37,115 nucleotides of DNA from an uncultured Clostridia bacterium (GTDB taxonomy: Bacteria > Bacillota > Clostridia > TANB77 > CAG-508): the NCBI GenBank assembly GCA_949280815.1, contig CASDJM010000016.1:1-37115 (forward strand). Direction: 5' to 3'. Under the pieces are notes generated by a model. It did not search any database. It was not told where the DNA came from and was given only the letters and a program-made list of their open reading frames with translations. Positions within the stretch are counted from its first letter, which is position 1. Every line of letters starts with the position of its first letter. Positions 1-7,043 of this stretch are shown in pieces. A program made the position numbers and the translations under genes.

Positions 1-155
1 TTTATGGAAATTATTTCCATATTTCATTTTTTCATAGATTACTTTACACTATCATAATTTTTCATATGTTCCTTATTTATTATATATTCTTTTTATCAAA
101 ATGTCAATAATTTTGTCGTTTTATGTAGACCATAACCTATTTTAGGTTGAAGGCT

Positions 156-179
156 AAAAACCAGCACTCATGCTGGTTT
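156..179 (-). terminator. Intrinsic terminator downstream of the LCP gene
   Basis: A perfect 9 bp inverted repeat with a 4-nt loop occupies 158-179. Read on the minus strand it is followed by a run of five T (plus positions 156-160). It sits about 55 bases past the stop of the LCP gene, so it probably ends that transcript. The rest of 1-234 is AT-rich with no gene that I can see. Confidence 0.7.
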
Positions 180-234
180 CATGGTTGTACTTTCCTTATT
201 TTTATAGGTTTCTATATTTTTTTATAGAAAAGCA

Positions 235-1425
235 TTATTTACTATATCCTGTTTTAGTAATAATACTATTACTAATTGCTTTCACTGTTTCTGATGGAGT
301 ATAGTCTGATTCTCCAAAAGCCTCTTTATGTAATTCACTTACATTACTTTGTAAAGTAATTGGAACACCATACCATCTATCCAAAGTAATTCCTTTTGTA
401 TCATATGGCCAACCAATGCTTTCTGATATTTTAAAGCTTGTAGCACTTGGCATAAGTGCAAAAATATCTCCTGCTGTAATATTAGTATATACTTTTGGTA
501 AAATAAAGTCGATAAAGCTATTCATTTCACTTATATTTTTTGTTTTTAATTTATTGGTCATAGCTTCAATTACAGTTCTCATTCTTTCCGTTCTTTTATA
601 ATCTCCTCCAGCTGTATAACGAATTCTCGAATATGCCACTGCTTGCACACCATTTAAAGTTTGCTTCCCTGTTGATGCTACTTTTTCATGCGATTTTCCT
701 GTCACATTTGCTGTTTCGTCGATATAAGAATTTAAATATTTTAATTCTTCTTGTGATTCCACATTAATCGTAACTCCTCCTAATTTATCAACTGCTTCTG
801 CAACAGAATCAAAATTAACAGTAACAAATTCTTTAATGTTTAAATCTAAATTTGTATTCAATGTCTTAATCGCAAGTGGTGCTGAACCATAGGAATATGC
901 ATGTGTTATTTTATCTAATCCATGTCCTTCTATTTGTACATAAGTGTCTCGATAAACAGATATTAATTTTACTTCTTTTGTATTATTATTGATACTAGCT
1001 ATAATAATACAATCACTTCTATTTCCTTTATCCAAATTATCATCTCTACTATCTACTCCGAAAATTGCAATATTTCGATATCCAGATAAATTATCAGATA
1101 CTTCATCTGAAATTCCTAAATCTCCTTCATCAATTTTAACTTGTTGTAATTTTCCTAATTTATTAGTAATAAACCAGAAAATGCTTCCTACTAAAATAGC
1201 TAATAAAATCACTAATACTAGAACTATTTTCCCAAATAATTTTAATTTTCCCTTTTTCTCTTTTTCTTTTTTGTGCTTTGCCTTATTTTTAACTTCTTTT
1301 CTCATTGTCTTTGGCCTTTCTTCTCCCTTATTTTTTTGGAATGCCTTTGGTAATTCCTCTTCTTTATCTTTTCGAAATGCTTTTGGTATCTCATCTTCCT
1401 CATCATAATTATGTTTCTCTGCCAT
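235..1425 (-). CDS. LytR-CpsA-Psr (LCP) family cell-wall glycopolymer ligase
   Basis: A 396-residue protein. The first 62 residues are highly charged, with repeated KAFRKDK/KAFQKNK-like units, and should lie in the cytoplasm. One membrane segment follows at about 66-88, then an extracellular LCP domain. Domain hallmarks seen are the GVDSR strand, DCIIIASIN, the VSVYRDTYV stretch and a late ARIRY-like SRIRYTAGGDYKRTERMR motif with the conserved arginines. Family members move teichoic acid or other polyprenyl-linked glycopolymers onto peptidoglycan; the acceptor here cannot be told. The ATG has a GGAGG ribosome binding site about 8 bases upstream. A TATAAT-like box lies near plus 1470, without a convincing -35. 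The gene stands alone between repeat copy A and its own terminator. Confidence 0.93.
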   Translation of the reverse strand: MAEKHNYDEEDEIPKAFRKDKEEELPKAFQKNKGEERPKTMRKEVKNKAKHKKEKEKKGKLKLFGKIVLVLVILLAILVGSIFWFITNKLGKLQQVKIDEGDLGISDEVSDNLSGYRNIAIFGVDSRDDNLDKGNRSDCIIIASINNNTKEVKLISVYRDTYVQIEGHGLDKITHAYSYGSAPLAIKTLNTNLDLNIKEFVTVNFDSVAEAVDKLGGVTINVESQEELKYLNSYIDETANVTGKSHEKVASTGKQTLNGVQAVAYSRIRYTAGGDYKRTERMRTVIEAMTNKLKTKNISEMNSFIDFILPKVYTNITAGDIFALMPSATSFKISESIGWPYDTKGITLDRWYGVPITLQSNVSELHKEAFGESDYTPSETVKAISNSIITKTGYSK

Positions 1426-1514
1426 TTTTGTTCCTCCGTTCTTTTTCTATTACTCTTTTTACTAAGTTTTAATTATATTTTTTATTTGTAATAACTTGAT
1501 AGAGCAATGTTATT

Positions 1515-1648
1515 AACTTAAGGTAAATCTATTATTTTTGTAACACCGCGTAAGCGACTAAACAAGCAAAGCGAGTGCGATTGGAGCAACCTACCAGACT
1601 TTTATTTTGTAGGTTGCGACACACAAGGTGTAAAAAATACCTTAAGTT
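1515..1648. repeat. Structured dispersed repeat, copy A (short variant)
   Basis: This intergenic element lies between the stop of argS and the start of the LCP gene. Its outer ends (1515-1525 and 1638-1648) form a perfect 11 bp inverted repeat. Inside, the two borders ACACCgcGTaaGCG and its degenerate complement GCGACACACAAGGTGT also face each other. A second hairpin is formed by GCAACCTAC and GTAGGTTGC (about 1587-1617). It shares border and internal words with copies B and C, but lacks the central hairpin those two carry. A 16 bp palindrome (1647-1662) abuts the right end. The rest of 1426-1687 shows no gene. Confidence 0.75.
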
Positions 1649-1687
1649 GGCAATATTGCCAATGAGTTGAAATATAACTAACTTATA

Positions 1688-3394
1688 TCACATTTTATTT
1701 GGCATTTCAATACCAAGTAAACTAGCACCTATTTTCAAAACTTTGCCAACGCTATAAGTTAAATAAACTCTAGCATCTTGTAATTCTTTATCTTCTGTAA
1801 TAATTTTATTTTCATTATAAAAACTACTAAATGCTTTTGCTAAATCAATTAAATATCTTGCCAATATAGATGGTTCATCTTTCTGCGTCACTTGTAGTAA
1901 ACTATCTTGAAACGAATAAATTAATTTAATAACTGCTTGTGAATATTCATCTAACAATTTTTCTACCTTGATTTCCTCTGCTTTTGGTAAATATCCTGTT
2001 TTTTCTAATACACTTTTCGTTCTTACATAAGTATATTGGATATAAGGTCCTGTCTCTCCTTGAAAATTCAACACATTGTCCCAATCAAATACCTGATCTT
2101 TTATAATTGTATTTGCTAAGTTATGGAAAATGATAGCTCCTATTCCAATCTTTTTACCCTCTACTTCTGGATTTTCCATTTCTGGATTTTTTTCTTTTAT
2201 TACATCCTCTACTCTACTAATAGCCTCTGTTAACAAATCTTCTACTTTAATAACATTTCCTTCTCTAGTTGACATTTTCCCTGTACTTAAACGTGTCATA
2301 CCATATTGCACGTGTCTTAAACCTTTTTTGCATTTTTCTGGTATATCTAAATATTGTGCTACTTCAAATAATTGTTTAAAATGTAAAGCCTGTTCATAAG
2401 CTACGACATATAAGCATTTATCAAAATCATAAGTCTGTGCTCTATAACGAATAGCAGCTAAGTCTCTTGTAACATAAATACTAGAACCATTGGATTTTTT
2501 TATCATACAAACTCCCAAGCCTTTATCTTCTAAATTAACAATTTGTGCTCCTTCTGATTCTTGTAAAACATTAGCTTGCTCCAGCAATTCATAAACTTTG
2601 TCCATTTTATCAATGTAAAAAGATTCGCCAATTATGCTATCAAATTGAATCCCTAACATGTCATAAACTTTTTGAAATTCTTTTAAGCTTACCTCTTTAA
2701 ACCTTTCCCATAAATCCACACAATAAGCATCTTTTTGCTCTAATAATCGAAAGTTCTCTCGACAGGCCTCTAATACTGTTTCATCTTCTTTGCAAAGATC
2801 GTTGATTCTAACATATATTTTCATTAATTCTTGAATTGGATTGTCTTCTAAATTGTATTCATTTCCCCATCTTTTATAGCCTTCTATTAATTTTCCAAAT
2901 TGTGTACCATAATCCCCTAAATGGTTCATTCCAATGGTATGATACCCTAAATATTTATATATGTTATATAAAGTTGCTCCTATTACTGTTGTTCTCAAAT
3001 GACCTATATGAAATGGTTTCGCAATATTAGGAGAAGAATATTCAATTATTATTGTTTTACCTTTTCCCAGTTCTGACTTTCCATATTTTTCATTATCTGC
3101 CATTTCTGCTAAAACTTCTTTCGTTAAAACTTGTCTATTAATATAAAAATTTAAATAACCACCTAGTACTTCTACTTTTTCTATCATAATTTCATTAATT
3201 ACTAACTTGTCCTTTATTTCATTTGCTATTTGTGGTGGTGCTTTTTTTAATTCTTTAGCAAGACGAAAACAAGGAAATGCATAATCTCCATTTTTTACGT
3301 CTTTTGGTATCTCTATATAAGTTTCTAATTCTTTTTCATCTAAATTACTTGCTTTCGCAATTTGTTTGGCAATTTCTTGTTTAAAGTTTATCAT
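1688..3394 (-). CDS. argS: Arginyl-tRNA synthetase
   Basis: A 568-residue class I aminoacyl-tRNA synthetase of usual length that charges tRNA-Arg with arginine. The N-terminal Add-1 domain (about 1-95) is followed by the HIGH signature at residues 129-132 within SPNIAKPFHIGH, and by KMSTREGN at about 373-380, the ArgRS form of KMSKS. The C-terminal all-helical DALR anticodon domain includes the YTYVR segment and ends in LLGIEMPNKM. The ATG is preceded by AAAGGAGG. The gene lies 48 bases downstream of hepT. That gap holds a hairpin (GAGACAA/TTGTCTC, 3405-3437) without a T run, so cotranscription is possible. I saw no room for a T-box leader. Confidence 0.98.
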   Translation of the reverse strand: MINFKQEIAKQIAKASNLDEKELETYIEIPKDVKNGDYAFPCFRLAKELKKAPPQIANEIKDKLVINEIMIEKVEVLGGYLNFYINRQVLTKEVLAEMADNEKYGKSELGKGKTIIIEYSSPNIAKPFHIGHLRTTVIGATLYNIYKYLGYHTIGMNHLGDYGTQFGKLIEGYKRWGNEYNLEDNPIQELMKIYVRINDLCKEDETVLEACRENFRLLEQKDAYCVDLWERFKEVSLKEFQKVYDMLGIQFDSIIGESFYIDKMDKVYELLEQANVLQESEGAQIVNLEDKGLGVCMIKKSNGSSIYVTRDLAAIRYRAQTYDFDKCLYVVAYEQALHFKQLFEVAQYLDIPEKCKKGLRHVQYGMTRLSTGKMSTREGNVIKVEDLLTEAISRVEDVIKEKNPEMENPEVEGKKIGIGAIIFHNLANTIIKDQVFDWDNVLNFQGETGPYIQYTYVRTKSVLEKTGYLPKAEEIKVEKLLDEYSQAVIKLIYSFQDSLLQVTQKDEPSILARYLIDLAKAFSSFYNENKIITEDKELQDARVYLTYSVGKVLKIGASLLGIEMPNKM

Positions 3395-3442
3395 ATTTCC
3401 TCCTTTGAGACAATTTAAGCCAGTCCCTCTTGTCTCACAATT

Positions 3443-3850
3443 TTATACATTTAGCATCTGTATTGCAAAACCTGTTAAGTCTTCTAAATGATTTTCTATA
3501 ACCTCCTGTAATATTTCATCATCAACTTCTCGATATGCGTGTACAGCAATATTTCTAAATCCTATCATACCTTTCATGTTTCTTAGAACTTCTTCATCAA
3601 TAAAATTATTCTTATACAAAATTTCAAATGCATCACCATTGGTATGTGGCATTCCCAATGCTTTGGTCGATACTATATACATAGCTATATCCATTACTGC
3701 TTGGCATGCTCTTTGTAAATTTAAAACAATTGCATCATTTCTTCTATAATCTTCTAAATTTGATGGAGTACCTTCATATTCTTCATTGATTCTATTAATA
3801 CACTTTTCTATGGTCTCATATTTATTCAATATGACCGATTTATTTTCCAT
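3443..3850 (-). CDS. hepT: HepT-like toxin (DUF86 / HEPN ribonuclease family)
   Basis: About 135 residues. The HEPN signature RX4HXY is present as RNIAVHAY, which in this family forms the RNase active site and includes the tyrosine modified by the partner antitoxin. An upstream in-frame ATG exists at 3865, but the GGAGG that overlaps it sits 8 bases before the ATG at 3850, so I prefer 3850. The gene overlaps the end of the nucleotidyltransferase gene by 11 bases, the standard antitoxin-then-toxin order of MntA/HepT modules. Known family role: the toxin cleaves RNA and is silenced when the partner adds AMP to its tyrosine. Activity here is inferred from motif and pairing. Confidence 0.88.
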   Translation of the reverse strand: MENKSVILNKYETIEKCINRINEEYEGTPSNLEDYRRNDAIVLNLQRACQAVMDIAMYIVSTKALGMPHTNGDAFEILYKNNFIDEEVLRNMKGMIGFRNIAVHAYREVDDEILQEVIENHLEDLTGFAIQMLNV

Positions 3851-4241
3851 ATATTTTTCCTCCATTTTTCACTCTTTCTATGATGGATTGTCTACTTTCA
3901 TTTAAATCAAAATATTCTTGATATCTATCTAATTTGTATAATTCAAATTTCAATTCATTTTTGCAATATAAAGTTTTTCCATTCATTAATATTTCATATT
4001 TAAAATCATCATTGATGCCATCTAAATTAATTAAATCAACATCCTTCTTTATACCTTCTTCTAGCTCTAACCTTATTTCAAATATTTCTCTTTTAGAAAT
4101 CTTTTTATTTGATTTAATTGCAATATCAATGTCGCTTTCTAAATTTTGTGTCCCTCTTGCATAACTACCAAATAATAAGATAACTTCACAATCTATTTTC
4201 CCTAATATCATTTTTTTTATTGTCTCTAGCATTTCTTCCAT
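3840..4241 (-). CDS. mntA: MntA-like minimal nucleotidyltransferase antitoxin
   Basis: A 133-residue protein with the nucleotidyltransferase motif GSX10DXD (LFGSYARGTQNLESDID, about residues 24-40) and a downstream KKDVDLINLD strand that supplies the third acidic residue. In characterised systems this minimal enzyme AMPylates its cognate HepT and neutralises it. The start has an AAGGGGAA ribosome binding site. The first 56 bases overlap the 3' end of galE in another frame, and the 3' end overlaps hepT, so the three genes form a tight cluster. Confidence 0.87.
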   Translation of the reverse strand: MEEMLETIKKMILGKIDCEVILLFGSYARGTQNLESDIDIAIKSNKKISKREIFEIRLELEEGIKKDVDLINLDGINDDFKYEILMNGKTLYCKNELKFELYKLDRYQEYFDLNESRQSIIERVKNGGKIYGK

Positions 4242-5250
4242 AAGAGCTATTCCCCTTCTTTATATAATTCCAAGCATCTTGGCACATATCTTCTAATGTC
4301 TTAGTCGCTTCCCATCCTAGTTCATCTTTTGCCTTTTGTGGATTTGCATAGCAGATTGCAATATCTCCTGGTCTTCTAGGAACAATTTTATAAGGTACTT
4401 TTTTGCCTGTTGTTTTTTCAAATGCCTTAACCATATCTAATACACTATATCCTGTTCCTGTTCCTAAATTATAGATATATAGACCTTGTCCTTCTTTTTC
4501 TATCTTATCTAAGGCCTTTAAATGTCCTTTGGCTAAATCTACTACATGAATATAATCTCTTACTCCTGTCCCATCTGGCGTATCATAGTCATCACCAAAT
4601 ACTGATAACTCTTTTAATTGTTCATTTGCCACACGAACCATATATGGCAATAAATTATTGGGAATTCCTTGTGGTTCTTCTCCAATTAATCCACTTTCAT
4701 GAGCTCCTACTGGATTAAAATATCTTAGAATACAAATATCCCACGTATTGTCTGATTGATAAATATCTTTTAAAATTTGTTCTATAAACAATTTAGTATT
4801 TCCATATGGATTGGTGGTTCCACCTACTCTACATTCTTCTGTTAAGGGAATTCTTTCTGGTTCTCCATACACAGTTGCGGAAGAACTAAAGATAAACTTC
4901 TTACAACCATATTTTCTCATAGTATCTAATAATACTAATGCTCCTGAAATATTATTATGATAATATTCAATTGGTTTTTGTACTGATTCTCCTACTGCTT
5001 TAAATCCAGCAAAATTAATAACTGCCTCTATTTCATTTTCTTCAAATACTTTTTCTAGCTCTGCTCTATTTTTATAATCAATTTCATAAAATTTAAAATC
5101 TCTTCCTGTAATTTTTTTAACTGACTCTAAAACTTTTGCATTGCTATTTAAAAAGTTATCTACAATTATAATTTCTTTTCCTCGTTCTAATAACTCTATA
5201 GCTGTATGACTTCCAATAAATCCTGCTCCTCCTGGTAATAAAATTGCCAT
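4186..5250 (-). CDS. galE: UDP-glucose 4-epimerase
   Basis: A 354-residue short-chain dehydrogenase/reductase-type epimerase that interconverts UDP-glucose and UDP-galactose. The NAD-binding glycine motif GGAGFIGSH is at residues 7-15, SSSATVYG carries the catalytic serine region, and the YxxxK pair is Y149/K153. RRPGD near the C-terminus is typical of the family. An AAGGCGGAG ribosome binding site precedes the ATG. The last ~20 residues (after NYIKKGN) look unlike GalE and are encoded by sequence that also encodes the N-terminus of MntA. Arrival of the toxin-antitoxin pair may have replaced the original stop. Role: precursor supply for surface polysaccharides and the Leloir pathway. Confidence 0.95.
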   Translation of the reverse strand: MAILLPGGAGFIGSHTAIELLERGKEIIIVDNFLNSNAKVLESVKKITGRDFKFYEIDYKNRAELEKVFEENEIEAVINFAGFKAVGESVQKPIEYYHNNISGALVLLDTMRKYGCKKFIFSSSATVYGEPERIPLTEECRVGGTTNPYGNTKLFIEQILKDIYQSDNTWDICILRYFNPVGAHESGLIGEEPQGIPNNLLPYMVRVANEQLKELSVFGDDYDTPDGTGVRDYIHVVDLAKGHLKALDKIEKEGQGLYIYNLGTGTGYSVLDMVKAFEKTTGKKVPYKIVPRRPGDIAICYANPQKAKDELGWEATKTLEDMCQDAWNYIKKGNSSYGRNARDNKKNDIRENRL

Positions 5251-5387
5251 CTTTCAAACTCCGCCTTTCCTACGTTTTTTATTATAATCTTACTAATTCT
5301 AAAAGTCAAATCATATCTCTTTTAAGCTAAACATTTTTTATTAGTTACTGGTCAGCCTTGCTCTTTTCTTTTTAGTGAGAAAGCTTA

Positions 5388-5511
5388 CTATATTATTTTT
5401 GAAATACCGCGTAAGCGACTAGCTAACGCATACTGCCACTGTAACAAGCAAAGCTTTAACAGTGGACAGCAAAACGAGCAAAGCAAGTAGCCTTGGAGCA
5501 ACTTACAGATA
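5388..5511. repeat. Structured dispersed repeat, copy B (one end missing)
   Basis: The copy occupies most of the 284-base gap between cysS and galE. About 100 bases (5404-5504) are near identical to the reverse complement of copy C, including the hairpin CCACTGT...ACAGTGG with its conserved loop (5436-5466). The far border with the GTGTGTCGCAACC motif is absent, so this copy is truncated beyond GGAGCAAC. The remaining gap sequence (5251-5387) shows no gene. Confidence 0.8.
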
Positions 5512-5534
5512 TTATAACTTTTAGATTATCTAAA

Positions 5535-6923
5535 TTATATTTTCCTTATTTCTGCTCCCTCTTTTGTATCCTTTACTTCATAGCCTTTACTTTGAATCAA
5601 ATCTCGTAAGCTATCTGACTTTGCCCAATCTTTATTTATTCTTGCTTGTTTTCTTTCTTCCACCAAATCTAAAATTTCTTGCGGTATATCTTCTTGATGT
5701 TTCTGAATAGATTGTTCTATTTTCAATCCCAAAACAGTATCAAACTTAGCAAGTAAGTCAGCAAGTTTAGGAGATTTACTTTCCTGTCTAACCACTTCCC
5801 AAACAACTCCCATTGCAGCTGGCATATTTAAATCGTCATTAATTGCTTCATGAAATCTTTTCTCCCATTCTTCTATTGTTTTATTTTCTATCTCATCTTT
5901 TCCTACCAAATGCAATTGATAGCCACTTTTTAGTCTTTCTAATGATTTAGAAGCTGCCTCGATTCCATCCCATGTAAAATTCAATTTATTTCGATAATGA
6001 CTTGAATAACTAAACAATCGATAAACTAGTGGGTCATATCCTTTTTTCTTTAAATCTTTTATTAAATACACATTTCCCAGACTTTTTGACATCTTTCCGC
6101 CATTGATTAGTAAATATTCTCCATGCATCCAATAATTAGCTGGTATTTTTCCACATTTTCCCTTGCTTTGCGCAATTTCATTTTCATGATGAGTTGGTAT
6201 TAAGTCAATTCCTCCTGTATGGATATCAAATTGTTCACCTAAATATTTTTGTCCCATAGCAGAACATTCAATATGCCAACCTGGATAACTTGGTCCCCAA
6301 GGACTATCCCATTTCATCAAATGATTTTCTGGTGCCTTAATCCATAGTGCAAAATCATAAGGGCTTCTTTTTTCTGGATCGATATCTACTCTCGCACCAG
6401 CTTTTTGCTCCTCTAAATTAATACGAGATAAAATTGGATATTGATTTAATTTAGATATATCAAAATAAATAGCTGTTGAAGTTTCATAAGCATAATCTTT
6501 TTCTATTAATGCCTTTACATATGCTAGCATATCCTTTATGTGATTTGTTGCTTTACAAACAATTTCAGGAGTTTCAATGTTCAAAACTTCTAAATCTTGA
6601 AAAAATAATTTGGTATAATACTCTGCAATCTCCATTGGTGACTTATGTTCTTCTCTTGCTGATTTTAACATTTTGTCCTCTCCTTCATCACCATCTGAAA
6701 TTAAATGACCAACATCTGTTATATTCATGGCATGTTTTAACGTATAGCCATTGTATCTTAAGGTTCTTCTTAATACATCTTGAAATATATTAGTCCTCAT
6801 GTTTCCTATTGTAGCATCTTTATACACAGTTGGTCCACAAGAATAGATTTTTACCTTTTTTTCATCGATTGGCTGAAATTTCTCTTTTGTCTTACTTAAT
6901 GTATTGTAAAAATAAATATCCAA
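5535..6923 (-). CDS. cysS: Cysteinyl-tRNA synthetase (TTG start)
   Basis: A class I synthetase that charges tRNA-Cys. Motifs seen are CGPTVY with the zinc-binding cysteine, the HIGH variant near DATIGNMRT, the zinc-binding CSAMG and HENEIAQS region, and KMSKSLGN. The reading frame stays open to an ATG at 7037 (500 residues). However, homology to the family starts only at DIYFYNTLSKTKEKF, and a TTG at 6923-6921 follows AGAGGGAGAG at proper spacing, so I place the start there (462 residues, the usual size). The extra 38 codons carry no family sequence and contain a hairpin at about 6981-7007. The gene follows the penicillin-binding protein gene on the same strand. Confidence 0.95.
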   Translation of the reverse strand: MDIYFYNTLSKTKEKFQPIDEKKVKIYSCGPTVYKDATIGNMRTNIFQDVLRRTLRYNGYTLKHAMNITDVGHLISDGDEGEDKMLKSAREEHKSPMEIAEYYTKLFFQDLEVLNIETPEIVCKATNHIKDMLAYVKALIEKDYAYETSTAIYFDISKLNQYPILSRINLEEQKAGARVDIDPEKRSPYDFALWIKAPENHLMKWDSPWGPSYPGWHIECSAMGQKYLGEQFDIHTGGIDLIPTHHENEIAQSKGKCGKIPANYWMHGEYLLINGGKMSKSLGNVYLIKDLKKKGYDPLVYRLFSYSSHYRNKLNFTWDGIEAASKSLERLKSGYQLHLVGKDEIENKTIEEWEKRFHEAINDDLNMPAAMGVVWEVVRQESKSPKLADLLAKFDTVLGLKIEQSIQKHQEDIPQEILDLVEERKQARINKDWAKSDSLRDLIQSKGYEVKDTKEGAEIRKI

Positions 6924-6980
6924 AATCTCTCCCTCTTTCTTTTTTACTATCTTTTTATTATCTAAGTTTATTTGAATAGG

Positions 6981-7007
6981 AGATGTGAAATTGAAACTTT
7001 CACATCT
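6981..7007 (-). other. Hairpin between the PBP gene and cysS
   Basis: A perfect 10 bp inverted repeat (AGATGTGAAA and its complement) with a 7-base loop lies just after the PBP stop and before the preferred cysS start. No T run follows on either strand, so it is not a clear terminator. It could be a processing or leader structure for cysS. The cysS leader (about 120 bases) is too short for a T-box. Confidence 0.5.
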
Positions 7008-7043
7008 CACTATATTAATTAATATCAAATTATTCATTTAAAA

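Noticed and set aside
5404..5504. Integron attC-like site (GCGTTAGC, GTAACAA words and folded structure in the repeats)
   Set aside because: No integrase and no cassette array are present, and the ends do not match paired R'/R'' core sites. MITE-like repeat is simpler.
6924..7043. T-box leader for cysS
   Set aside because: Only about 120 bases are available; no T-box AGGGTGGNACCGCG motif and no terminator pair were seen.
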